Assembly: GCF_012971745.1 (NCBI RefSeq)
Contig: NZ_CP048834.1
Coordinates: 4,464,001 to 4,528,000 of the forward strand
Reading direction: 5' to 3'
DNA: 64,000 nucleotides
Source of the DNA: Starkeya sp. ORNL1
GTDB lineage: Bacteria > Pseudomonadota > Alphaproteobacteria > Rhizobiales > Xanthobacteraceae
The notes beneath the pieces are model-generated. The model searched no databases, was not told the origin of the DNA, and saw nothing but the letters and a program-made list of their open reading frames with translations. The translations under genes were made by a program, and so were the position numbers. Positions 16,913 through 25,364 of this stretch are shown in pieces. Positions within the stretch are counted from its first letter, which is position 1; each line of letters starts with the position of its first letter.

Positions 16913-17830
16913 TCAGGCGAACAGGATGGAGGACAGCCGGCGCCGGCCAAGCAGCGTGAACTCGTCGGTCGGACCCCACGCCTCGAAGAGCTGCACCAGC
17001 TGCTTGCGCGCGCCGTCATCGTTCCAGGTGCGGTCCTTCTTCACGATGGCGAGCAATTCGTCGATCGCCTCCTCGCGCTTGCCGCGGGCGTTCAGCGCCA
17101 AAGCGAGGTCGAAGCGAGCCTGGTGGTCGAGCGGATTGGCGGCGACCCTGGCCTGCAATTCGCCGGCATCGCCGAGCGAAGCGGCTGCTTCCTCCAATTC
17201 GATGGCGGCGCGGGCAGCGGCCACGGCGGCGTCATTCACGCCGCTCTCCGGCACGGTGGCGAGCGTCGCCTTGGCCTGTTCGAGCGAGCCGGCGGCAAGC
17301 TGGGCGCGGGCGATGCCGGCGATTGCCTTGACGTTGCCGGGCTCTTCGCCGAGCACATGGGCGAACACCTCGATGGCGCCCGCGGCATCGCCTTCGGCCA
17401 GCGCCGCTTCGCCGCTCTCCAGCAATTCCTTGAGATCGGGTCCGGCCGCGCCGCCGGCGAGGCGGTCGACCAGCGCCTGCACCTGGCTCTCCGGCTGCGC
17501 GCCGGTAAAGCCGTCGACCGGCTGGCCGTTGACGAAGGCATAGACCGTTGGCAGCGACTGGATGCCGAGTTGCTGGGCGACGGCCGGGTGCTCGTCGGTG
17601 TTCATCTTGGCGAGGCGCACCTTGCCCTTGGCGGCGCGCACCACCTTCTCGATGACCGGCGTGAGGGTCTTGCAGGGCCCGCACCAGGGGGCCCAGAAAT
17701 CCACCAGAACCGGGCGTTTGCGGGATTCCTCGACCACATCCTTCATGAAGGTACGGGTCGTGGTGTCAATCACCATATCGTCGGCGGCGGGCGAGGCATC
17801 GCCCGGAGTGGCGGGCTGGTTCAGCAGCAT
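16913..17830 (-). CDS. cnoX: Thioredoxin-fold co-chaperone with TPR-like C-terminal half (CnoX/YbbN)
   Basis: A 305-residue protein. An N-terminal thioredoxin domain (about 18-125) carries WCGPCK at residues 49-54, so both active-site cysteines are present, unlike E. coli CnoX, which has SXXC. The C-terminal half (about 140-300) is a tetratricopeptide-like helical repeat of the type found in YbbN/CnoX. CnoX proteins hold oxidatively damaged proteins and deliver them to GroEL/DnaK. The intact CxxC suggests a thiol-reducing activity in addition, as reported for the Caulobacter homologue. It stands upstream of the LON-domain gene on the same strand. Confidence 0.92.
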   Translation of the reverse strand: MLLNQPATPGDASPAADDMVIDTTTRTFMKDVVEESRKRPVLVDFWAPWCGPCKTLTPVIEKVVRAAKGKVRLAKMNTDEHPAVAQQLGIQSLPTVYAFVNGQPVDGFTGAQPESQVQALVDRLAGGAAGPDLKELLESGEAALAEGDAAGAIEVFAHVLGEEPGNVKAIAGIARAQLAAGSLEQAKATLATVPESGVNDAAVAAARAAIELEEAAASLGDAGELQARVAANPLDHQARFDLALALNARGKREEAIDELLAIVKKDRTWNDDGARKQLVQLFEAWGPTDEFTLLGRRRLSSILFA

Positions 17831-17899
17831 GGTTCTTCCTCGAAATTCTACCGCGCGTTCGCGCCTAAGATGGTTCGTCGCCGTGCAAATGCAACTCTT

Positions 17900-18441
17900 T
17901 CACGCCTCACCGGCGGGTTCAGCTTCTTCGGCGCGGCGGGGAATTTCCATCACCAGCGGCTCATGGCCGGTGGCGCGCAGGAAGCGCAAGAGGTCGGCGC
18001 TTCGCAGCGTGGTGGTGGAGGTATTCACCAGGGGTGGCAATTGACCAGCTCCTCGCGCATCAGCTCGGCGTCGAGCACCACGGTGACGCGCCCAGTGGTG
18101 TCATTGACCGGACCGAAGGCGGTGACCGCGCCCGGCTTCACCCCCAGCACCTCCTCCAGCAATTCGGCGCTGCCGAAGGAGAGCCGGCTCGATGCGCCGA
18201 GCGGAATATGCAGCGACTTGAGGTCGACGCGGGTCTCCTCCTCGACCACGACGAGGAAGATCCTGCCCTTCTTGTCCTTCAGGAACAGGTTCTTGGTGTG
18301 GCCGCCGGGGATGTCGCCGCGCAACGTCTGCGAATCCTCCACCGTGAACAGCGGCGGATGGTCGATGGTGGTCGCCTCGATGCCGAGCTCGTCGAGCCGG
18401 GCGAGGAGTTCATCGCGGGAGAGGGGCGTGTTGTCTGGCAT
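17900..18441 (-). pseudogene. ProX-type aminoacyl-tRNA deacylase (YbaK-like), single-base frameshift near the 3' end
   Basis: The first 134 codons read through the YbaK/ProX trans-editing domain (family motifs FTVEDSQTLRGDIPGGHTKN and FGPVNDTTGRVTVVLD, in part), which deacylates mischarged tRNA such as Ala-tRNA(Pro). At the family motif NCHPLVN the frame breaks at 18025-18036: the sequence reads NCHPW-stop. Adding one C to the CCCC run restores LVNTSTTTLRSADLLRFLRATGHEPL and carries the frame to a stop at 17900-17902, giving about 180 residues, close to the normal family length. Either a real recent frameshift or a homopolymer sequencing error. A comparable defect is found in the next gene to the right. 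As deposited, the product would be 138 residues. Confidence 0.85.
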
Positions 18442-18539
18442 GGCGCGGTTCTACCCGCCCGTGGCGGCCGACGGCAAGTCACGCGGTTGACAGCGCCGAT
18501 CGGCGGGGCCACATCCGCGCCAACCAGTGCAAGGGCACC

Positions 18540-19345
18540 ATGATGCGTCCAGTGATCGGCGTCGTCAGCGACGTGAAGGCAAGCGGCGGCCACGTCCTCC
18601 TGGCGTGACCGAGAAGTATCTCTATGCGGTGGCGCGTGGTGCGCAGGCGCTGCCGGTGCTGCTGCCCGGGCAGATGTCGGCGGTGGACGGCGACATGGCG
18701 CCGGAGCGCCTGGTGCTGGAGGAGATCTTCGAACTGGTCGACGCCATCTTCCTGCCCGGCAGCCCGTCGAACGTTGCGCCGACGCATTATGGCGCGGCGG
18801 CCTATAACCCGCCGCTGCCGTCCGATCCCTTTCGCGACGACCTCTCGCTGCCGCTGATCCGCGCCGCCATCGCGCGCGGCGTGCCGATCCTCGGCGTGTG
18901 CCGCGGCTTCCAGGAGATGAATGTCGCGCTCGGCGGCAGCCTGCACCAGAAGGTGTACGAGCAGCCGGGGCATTTCGACCATCGTGAGGACGCGACGCGC
19001 TCCATCGACGAGCAATACGGGCCGGCGCACGAGGTGGCGCTGACGCCCGGCGGCCTGCTGGCCGGGCTCGCCGGCGCCGACCGCTGGACGGTGAACTCGC
19101 TGCACGGCCAGGGCATCGACCGGCTGGCGGACAGCGCCATCATCGAGGCGCAGGCCGATGACGGCCTGGTCGAGGCGTTCCGGGTGAAGGACGCGCCCGG
19201 CTTTGCCATGGCGGTGCAATGGCATCCGGAATGGCGCTTCTGGCAGGACCGGCTGTCGACCGGGCTGTTCATCGCGTTCGGCGCAGAAGCCCGGCTCGCC
19301 GCCGAACGGCGGCGCGGCACGCCGGCGCTCAAGGCGACGGGCTGA
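18540..19345 (+). pseudogene. Class I glutamine amidotransferase-like gamma-glutamyl hydrolase (peptidase C26, PuuD-like), frameshifted near the 5' end
   Basis: The ATG at 18540 starts MMRPVIGVVSDVKASGGH, the standard C26/PuuD N-terminus, but meets a TGA after 22 codons at 18605. Adding one G in GGCGTGACC gives A-V-T-E-K-Y and joins the long frame that runs to 19345. That frame contains the nucleophile motif GVCRGFQEMN and the His-Glu pair in QWHPEW, so the catalytic triad is intact. The family hydrolyses gamma-glutamyl amides such as gamma-glutamyl-GABA. The repaired protein is about 268 residues, normal for the family. Real mutation or sequencing error cannot be told apart here; the otherwise pristine sequence favours error or a very recent event. 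Confidence 0.85.
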
Positions 19346-19373
19346 ACGCGCCTGCGTGCTTCGAGGCCGGCTC

Positions 19374-19480
19374 ACTCCCTCTCCCCGTCGGGGAGAGGGT
19401 TGGGGTGAGGGGCGTTCTCGGCCGTGCTCCCCCTCACCGACCCGCTTCGCGGGCCACCTCTCCCCAACGGGGAGAGGGAA
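19374..19480. repeat. Dispersed palindromic repeat, family C, copy 3
   Basis: CCCTCTCCCCGTCGGGGAGAGGG at left (23 bases, hairpin), GGGGTGAGGGG and CCCCCTCACC in the middle, and a second TCTCCCC / GGGGAGA hairpin at right. Same word set as 4821-4938. It separates the convergent hydrolase and GntR genes and could serve as a two-way end structure. Confidence 0.75.
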
Positions 19481-19487
19481 TCTCCCT

Positions 19488-20159
19488 TCACTTCAACTGC
19501 GCCTGCAAGTGGCCGATGCCGTCGCGGATGTCGGCCTCGATGGCGCGGCGCAGCGCCGGCTCGTCGCCGGCTTCCAGCGCGCTCAGCGCCTCGGCGTGGC
19601 GGTCCACCGGATAATGGCGGTCGAGATCGGCCAGCGCCATGCGCATGAACGGGCCGATCTGCAGCCAGACCGATTCGATCAGCGGCAGCAGCACATTGTC
19701 CGGCGGCGAACCGTAGAGCGCGGCGTGGAAGGCGAGATTGGTTTCGATCATCGCCTCGACATCGCCGTCGGCGACCGCCTGGTCTGAGGCGCGGTTGAGG
19801 CCGGCGAGCCGGCCGAGGAAGGCGGGGTCGGCACTGGGCAAGGCGCGCGCCGCCGCTTCGGTCTCCAGAAGCGTGCGCACCGCCACCAGTTCCTCGAAGC
19901 GCTGCGCCGTCATCTCAGGTACACGAACGCGGCGATTGTCGAGCAGCACCAGCGCGCGCTCCGCCACCAGCCGCCGCAGGGCTTCGCGCACCGGTGTCGG
20001 CGAGGTGCCGAGCGCTTCGGCGAGGCCGCGTATGGTGACGGCACGTCCCGGCGGGAAGCGGCCGGACATGACGGTGCGGCGCAGGCGGCGGAATGCCCAT
20101 TGCTGCACGGTTTCGCCATTGAGGCGCGGTTCGGGGGCGAGGTCGAGCGACGGATCCAT
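19488..20159 (-). CDS. GntR family transcriptional regulator, FCD (FadR-type) subfamily
   Basis: A 223-residue regulator with an N-terminal winged helix-turn-helix (about residues 15-80; recognition region [15 protein letters not shown]) and an all-helical FCD effector domain (about 88-215), whose His/Asp ligands usually hold a metal near the effector. The start is probably the ATG at 20159, giving [11 protein letters not shown] before the wHTH; the in-frame extension to 20279 would overlap the divergent Trm112-like start. It is divergent from that gene with about 100 bases between them. The ligand and targets are not evident; neighbours (frameshifted hydrolase, Trm112) do not define a pathway. 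Confidence 0.88.
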   Translation of the reverse strand: MDPSLDLAPEPRLNGETVQQWAFRRLRRTVMSGRFPPGRAVTIRGLAEALGTSPTPVREALRRLVAERALVLLDNRRVRVPEMTAQRFEELVAVRTLLETEAAARALPSADPAFLGRLAGLNRASDQAVADGDVEAMIETNLAFHAALYGSPPDNVLLPLIESVWLQIGPFMRMALADLDRHYPVDRHAEALSALEAGDEPALRRAIEADIRDGIGHLQAQLK

Positions 20160-20256
20160 GACACCGGGTGCGGCGGAAGATGACTTTCTTCTGACATGTG
20201 CGGATGCGAATGTCAGGCGTGCCTTGCCCATCGCCTTGTCCAATGCCGGAACTGTC

Positions 20257-20487
20257 ATGAACACCGATCCCGCCGTCACGCCCGCCCATGCCGGCTATGC
20301 GCTCGACCCGAAGCTGCTCGAGCTACTGGTCTGCCCGGTGACCAAGGGCACGCTGGAATATGACCGCGAGAAGCACGAGCTGATCTCGCGCAGCGCACGG
20401 CTCGCCTATCCGATCCGCGATGGCATCCCGATCATGCTTGCCGACGAGGCGCGTCCGCTCGACGAGAGCGAAGTCGGCAAGCGCTGA
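20257..20487 (+). CDS. Trm112-like small protein
   Basis: A 76-residue protein of the Trm112/YcaR family. The core [21 protein letters not shown] (about residues 16-36, in part) matches, but only one cysteine of the usual zinc-binding set is present, as in most proteobacterial members. Bacterial YcaR-like proteins are thought to support methyltransferases as Trm112 does in eukaryotes, though this is not demonstrated for most. The ATG at 20257 is the only suitable start. It is commonly found beside the UbiH-like gene or lpxK in proteobacteria; here a family A repeat and then the UbiH-like gene follow. Confidence 0.88.
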   Translation: MNTDPAVTPAHAGYALDPKLLELLVCPVTKGTLEYDREKHELISRSARLAYPIRDGIPIMLADEARPLDESEVGKR

Positions 20488-20503
20488 TCCTATCCCACCA
20501 GGC

Positions 20504-20608
20504 CGTCATCCCGGACGGCCGGAACGGCCGATCCGGGATCGCAAGAAGGTGTTGCGCGGGACTTCACGCGATCCCGGCTCTGCGGCTTCGCCTTCGGCCG
20601 GGATGACG
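20504..20608. repeat. Dispersed palindromic repeat, family A, copy 2
   Basis: Starts CGTCATCCCGG, ends CCGGGATGACG. Its inner part (GATCCGGGATCGCAAGAAGG and then TGTTGCGCGGGACTTCACGC) is almost identical to copy 3 at 25111-25218. It lies between convergent Trm112-like and UbiH-like genes. Confidence 0.85.
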
Positions 20609-20616
20609 ACTTGGGG

Positions 20617-21864
20617 TCAAAGCGCCTCGCCGCGCATCAGCTTGGGCACCGCGCCCGTGAGGCCGGCGGCGTCGCGGATGAAGGCGTCCTTCAGGCGCGG
20701 TAGCCGCTCCACCAGCCCGAGCCCGACATCGCGGGCGAGACGCAGCACGTCGGAGCGGTTGGAGAACAGCCGGTTCAGCCCGTCGGTCGCCACCCCCATG
20801 GCCAGCGTGTCGAAGCGCCGCCAGCGCTGGTAGCGCTCCAGCACGTCCGGCCCGCCAATATCGAGGCCGAGCCGGGCGGCGTCGGTCACCGCCTCCGCAA
20901 GCGCGGCGACGTCGCGCAGCCCCATGTTCAGCCCCTGGCCGGCGATCGGGTGGATGGCGTGCGCGGCATCCCCCACCAGCGCCAGCCGGTCGGCGATGAA
21001 GCGCCGGGCCATCTGGAAGCCGAGCGGGAAGGCGCGGGGTTTGTCGAGCACGGTGATCGTGCCGAGCTGGAGGCCGAACCGGCGTTCCAGTTCGTCATGG
21101 AAGAAGGCCGGCGGCAGAGCGAGCATTTGCCCTGCGGTCTCGGTGGTCTCGGTCCAGACGATCGAGGTGCGCCGGCCGGTCAAGGGCAGCAAGGCGAAGG
21201 GACCGGCGGGCAGGAAATGCTCCACCGCCTTGCCTTCATGGTCGCGCTCGTGGCCGACGGTGCAGACGATGGCGGACTGGCGATAGGTCCAGCCGACGGT
21301 GCCGATGCCGGCGCGCTCGCGCAGCCTGGAGCGGGCGCCGTCGCAGGCGCAGAGCAGGCTGGCCGCAAGCTTCACCCCGTCGACCGTGGTGAGCGCGATG
21401 CCGGCGTCTTTCGACGTGAAATCGGCGATCCCCGCAGGATGCAGCGTGATGCCTTTGGCGCGGGCGGCATCCGTCAGCGCGTCCTGCAGCAAAGCGTTCG
21501 GCACCATATGGGCGAAGGCCTCGCCCGGTGCGACATCGCCATCGAAGGCGAGGAAGACCGGGCGCGCGGCATCACCGACCTTGCTGTCGGTGATCTCCAT
21601 GGCGCGCATCGGCTGGGCCTCGCCGGCGATCCGCTCCCACACGCCGAGCGCCTCCAGGAGGCGCCGGGCGCCGGCGGCGATGGCGGAGGCGCGCAGATCA
21701 TGGGCACGCATGTCGTCGGCGCCTGCGGTCCGGCCGAGGGTCGGGTCGGCGACGAGGATGCGGGCGTCCGCACCGAGGCCGTGGCGCAAGGCCAGCGCCA
21801 GCGTCAGCCCGGCAAGGCCGCCGCCGGCGATCGCCACATCCTGCCGCTCTAATTCTTTCTGCAT
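20617..21864 (-). CDS. UbiH/UbiF family FAD-dependent monooxygenase (ubiquinone-type hydroxylase)
   Basis: A 415-residue flavoprotein monooxygenase. Dinucleotide-binding motif VAIAGGGLAGLTLALAL at residues about 9-25; second FAD motif LVGDAAHAIHPIAGQGLNMG at about 283-302, the typical GD and GQGxN signature of the ubiquinone hydroxylases. In alphaproteobacteria such enzymes (UbiH, UbiL, UbiM) hydroxylate one or more ring positions of ubiquinone precursors; which position cannot be told from the sequence. I chose the ATG at 21864, which gives a short leader before the first FAD motif; the longer reading begins with a Cys/Gly-rich stretch with no family resemblance. Divergent from tesB. Confidence 0.9.
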   Translation of the reverse strand: MQKELERQDVAIAGGGLAGLTLALALRHGLGADARILVADPTLGRTAGADDMRAHDLRASAIAAGARRLLEALGVWERIAGEAQPMRAMEITDSKVGDAARPVFLAFDGDVAPGEAFAHMVPNALLQDALTDAARAKGITLHPAGIADFTSKDAGIALTTVDGVKLAASLLCACDGARSRLRERAGIGTVGWTYRQSAIVCTVGHERDHEGKAVEHFLPAGPFALLPLTGRRTSIVWTETTETAGQMLALPPAFFHDELERRFGLQLGTITVLDKPRAFPLGFQMARRFIADRLALVGDAAHAIHPIAGQGLNMGLRDVAALAEAVTDAARLGLDIGGPDVLERYQRWRRFDTLAMGVATDGLNRLFSNRSDVLRLARDVGLGLVERLPRLKDAFIRDAAGLTGAVPKLMRGEAL

Positions 21865-21980
21865 GGCAGAATGTCTCTTCGTACCATTGTCCGGGCCGCA
21901 CCATATGCCGTAGCAACATCCAAGCAAAATGGAAGCGCGGCTATAGCCAGGCTATGGCCGGGCTAGTTCCCGGAGCGCGC

Positions 21981-22865
21981 ATGTCCACCCTTGCCGAACT
22001 CGTCAGCCTGCTCGATCTCGAGACGCTGGACACCAATCTGTTCCGCGCCCGCAACGCGCCGACCAATTGGCGCACCCATGTCGGGCGGGTGTTCGGCGGG
22101 CAGGTGCTGGCGCAGGCGCTGGTGGCGGCGCAGCGCACGGTGGAGGACATCGACGCCCATTCCCTGCACGCCTATTTCATCCTGCCCGGCGATCCGCAGG
22201 TGCCGATCATCTATGAGACCGAGCGGGTGCGCGACGGCCGCAGCTTCACCACGCGGCGGGTGGTGGCGATCCAGCACGGCCGGCCGATCTTCGTGATGTC
22301 CGCCTCCTTCCACAAGCGCGAGGACGGCTTCGAGCACCAGCTGCCGCTGCCCGAGGGGGTGCCCCCGCCGGAAGCGCTGACGAGCGTCGCGGACCTGCCG
22401 CAGGAGATGCTCGCCAAGCTGCCCGAACGGGTGAGGACCTATTGGACGCGCCCGCGCCCGGTGGAGTTGCGGCCGGTGAGCCTCGGCCACTACACCGGCA
22501 CGCCGCCGCGCGAGCCGGTGCAGTATGTCTGGTTCCGAGCCGCGGGCGAACTGCCCGACGATCCGGGGCTGCATCGGGCGGTACTGGCCTACACCTCCGA
22601 CATGACGCTGCTGGAGACCGCGCTGGTCACGCACGGCAACAGCGTGCTCGGCGACAACATTCAGGGCGCGAGCCTCGACCACGCGTTGTGGCTGCATCGA
22701 CCGTTCCGCGTCGATGACTGGCTGCTCTATGCCCAGGACAGTCCGTTTGCCGGCGGCGCGCGCGGGCTGGCGCGTGGGCTGATCTATGACCGGGGCGGGC
22801 GCCTCGTCGCGTCGGTGGCGCAGGAAGGGCTGATACGCCCGGTTGCGGTTTTGCCTAGTAAATAG
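21981..22865 (+). CDS. tesB: Acyl-CoA thioesterase II
   Basis: A 294-residue double-hotdog thioesterase that hydrolyses medium- and long-chain acyl-CoA to free fatty acid and CoA. Family landmarks are NWRTHVGRVFGGQVLAQAL (about 28-46), AYFILPGDPQVPI, and near the C-terminus ASLDHALWLHRPF followed by DSPFAGGARGLARG, which contains the catalytic Asp, Ser/Thr and Gln neighbourhood. The ATG at 21981 gives the usual MSTLAELVSLLDLE start; the longer in-frame reading adds nine unrelated residues. It stands alone: the divergent neighbour is a ubiquinone hydroxylase and the next gene, glnK, is 290 bases on. Confidence 0.94.
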   Translation: MSTLAELVSLLDLETLDTNLFRARNAPTNWRTHVGRVFGGQVLAQALVAAQRTVEDIDAHSLHAYFILPGDPQVPIIYETERVRDGRSFTTRRVVAIQHGRPIFVMSASFHKREDGFEHQLPLPEGVPPPEALTSVADLPQEMLAKLPERVRTYWTRPRPVELRPVSLGHYTGTPPREPVQYVWFRAAGELPDDPGLHRAVLAYTSDMTLLETALVTHGNSVLGDNIQGASLDHALWLHRPFRVDDWLLYAQDSPFAGGARGLARGLIYDRGGRLVASVAQEGLIRPVAVLPSK

Positions 22866-23027
22866 GCGATTGATCATTTTATAATCTTGCCGATTCGCCT
22901 GTTCGTTGTGGCGATGAATAATTAAGCAGCGTCGATCGCTGCGATGTGGCCGGTTTGTGGCAAAGCGCCCACGGCCGGCTGGTTGATACGGCCTGCGAAC
23001 CACTGGAAACGCTTCATTTCCCTCGCT

Positions 23028-23043
23028 TGGCACGCGACTTGAA
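23028..23043 (+). promoter_or_regulatory. Possible sigma-54 promoter of glnK-amtB
   Basis: TGGCACGCGACTTGAA matches the -24 element (TGGCACG) exactly with correct spacing to a TTG at -12, but has A where the consensus has C (TTGC). It is 113 bases upstream of the glnK ATG. glnK-amtB operons are NtrC and sigma-54 dependent in related bacteria, which supports the reading; the imperfect -12 box lowers confidence. Confidence 0.5.
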
Positions 23044-23104
23044 TTCCTCGGTGCCGGCTTGTCCGAAGGGTCTCCAAAAACCCGCCTGGCCGAGTCCGAC
23101 ATGA

Positions 23105-23494
<390 letters not shown>

Positions 23495-23542
23495 ACCAGC
23501 GCCATTGATCCGACATCCAGATTGCGACGGAGCATTCAACTC

Positions 23543-25021
23543 ATGACGATGAAGAAATGGATAAGCGCGGGGCTTCCCGTGCTGGCGGCAGTGGCGCTGG
23601 TGGCAGCCGCCGCCCACGCCCAGGACGCCGCGGTGGCGGCGCCGGCCGCGGCCCCCGGGCCGACCATCAACAAGGGCGACACGACCTGGATGATGGTTTC
23701 CACCATCCTCGTGCTGATGATGTCGGTTCCTGGCCTTGCGCTGTTCTATGGCGGTCTGGTGCGCGGCAAGAACATGCTCTCGGTGCTGATGCAGGTGTTC
23801 TACACCGTTAGCATCGTCGGCATCATCTGGGTGCTCTACGGCTACTCCCTGGCCTTTACCGGTGGTTCGCCCTTCGTCGGCGGCTTCTCCAAGGCGTTCC
23901 TGCACGGCGTCGGCCTGGAATCGCTGGGCGCGACCTTCTCGGTCGGCGTCGCCATTCCGGAGCTGGTGTTCATCGCCTTCCAGATGACCTTCGCCATGAT
24001 CACCCCGGCGCTGATCGTCGGCGCCTTCGCCGAGCGCGTGAAGTTCTCCGCGGTGGTGCTGTTCGTGCCGCTCTGGGTCACCTTCATCTATTTCCCGATG
24101 GCCCACATGGTGTGGTACTGGGCCGGACCGGACGCGGTTGACGCCGCTGCCAAGGCCCTTGCCGCCGCCACCGACCCGGCCGCCAAGCAGGCCGCCCAGA
24201 GCGCCCTCGACGCGGTGCTGTCGGATACCGGCTACATCTTCTCGCTCGGCGCCATCGACTTCGCCGGCGGCACCGTGGTGCACATCAATGCCGGTATCGC
24301 CGGTCTCGTCGGCGCCCTGCTGGTCGGCAAGCGCACCGGCTACGGCAAGGAACTGATGCCGCCCCACTCGCTGACCATGACCATGATCGGCGCCTCCCTG
24401 CTGTGGGTCGGCTGGTTCGGCTTCAATGCCGGCTCGAACCTCGAAGCCGCTCCGCTCACCGTGCTCGCCATGATGAACACCTTCATCGCGACCTGCGCCG
24501 CGGCGCTGTCGTGGATGTTCGTCGAGTGGATCGTCAAGGGCAAGCCGAGCATGCTCGGCGTGGTCTCCGGTGCCGTCGCGGGCCTCGTCGCCGTCACCCC
24601 GGCGGCCGGCTTTGCGGGCATCATGGGCTCGCTGATCCTCGGCCTCGGCGTCAGCGTCGTCTGCTTCATCTTCTGCACCAGCATCAAGAATGCGCTGGGC
24701 TATGACGATGCGCTCGACGTGTTCGGCGTGCACTGCGTGGGCGGCATCTTCGGCGCCATCGGCACCGGCATCCTGGTTGATCCCAACCTCGGCGGCACCG
24801 GCATCTATGACTATGTCGCCGGCGCGGTTGCGGCCTACGACATGACCACCCAGGTGACGGCGCAGGTCAAGGCCGTGCTCATCACCCTGGTGTGGTCGGG
24901 CGTCGGCTCGGCGATCCTCTACAAGATCGTCGACATCATCGTCGGACTGCGTCCGTCGGTGGAGCGCGAGCGCGAAGGCCTCGACATCACCGATCACGGC
25001 GAGCGGGCCTACCACTCCTGA
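23543..25021 (+). CDS. amtB: Ammonium transporter
   Basis: A 492-residue Amt/Rh-family channel with a cleavable signal peptide (about 1-27, ending AHAQ) and eleven transmembrane helices. Helix 5-6 and 8-10 landmarks of the conducting pore are visible, for example DFAGGTVVHINAGIAGLVGAL (about 237-257) and the histidine in FGVHCVGGIFGAIGTGIL (about 395-412). A loop of about 30 residues rich in Ala and Asp (about 195-225) is inserted between helices, a feature of some alphaproteobacterial AmtB. ATG at 23543 preferred; CGGAG lies 11 bases upstream. A strong terminator follows. Co-transcribed with glnK. Confidence 0.96.
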   Translation: MTMKKWISAGLPVLAAVALVAAAAHAQDAAVAAPAAAPGPTINKGDTTWMMVSTILVLMMSVPGLALFYGGLVRGKNMLSVLMQVFYTVSIVGIIWVLYGYSLAFTGGSPFVGGFSKAFLHGVGLESLGATFSVGVAIPELVFIAFQMTFAMITPALIVGAFAERVKFSAVVLFVPLWVTFIYFPMAHMVWYWAGPDAVDAAAKALAAATDPAAKQAAQSALDAVLSDTGYIFSLGAIDFAGGTVVHINAGIAGLVGALLVGKRTGYGKELMPPHSLTMTMIGASLLWVGWFGFNAGSNLEAAPLTVLAMMNTFIATCAAALSWMFVEWIVKGKPSMLGVVSGAVAGLVAVTPAAGFAGIMGSLILGLGVSVVCFIFCTSIKNALGYDDALDVFGVHCVGGIFGAIGTGILVDPNLGGTGIYDYVAGAVAAYDMTTQVTAQVKAVLITLVWSGVGSAILYKIVDIIVGLRPSVEREREGLDITDHGERAYHS

Positions 25022-25066
25022 GATCCTCCCGGGCCGCGGCGCGTCGCGCGCCGCTGCCAGGCCCAT

Positions 25067-25099
25067 GGCCCCGGTCGCAAGACCGGGGCCTTTTGTTTT
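25067..25099 (+). terminator. Rho-independent terminator after amtB
   Basis: A perfect ten-base stem (GGCCCCGGTC / GACCGGGGCC) closed by a GCAA tetraloop, followed by TTTTGTTTT, 45 bases after the amtB stop. It should end the glnK-amtB transcript. The remainder of this 343-base gap (25022-25364) holds a family A repeat and then about 145 bases in which I see nothing further. Confidence 0.93.
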
Positions 25100-25110
25100 C
25101 GGCCACTATT

Positions 25111-25218
25111 CGTCATCCCGGAACGGCCGCAAGGCCATATCCGGGATCGCAGGAAGGTGTTGCGCGGGACTTCACGCGATCCCGGCTCTCCGCCCTGCGG
25201 GCTCCGGCCGGGATGACG
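25111..25218. repeat. Dispersed palindromic repeat, family A, copy 3
   Basis: Starts CGTCATCCCGG and ends CCGGGATGACG; nearly identical to copy 2 across the central 50 bases. It lies 12 bases after the amtB terminator T-run. Confidence 0.85.
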
Positions 25219-25364
25219 GCATTGGGGAAAGGGGCTTCGGACAAGCGTCCTGTGGACACGATCCTGATCGCCTTGGTTCCGCCGCCCTGCGCCGTTCCCA
25301 TGCCGGCCATGGTTAAGGGCGCCTTTACCCCGGTTGGTTAAGGTCGCCGGGCCAATAAAAGCGT

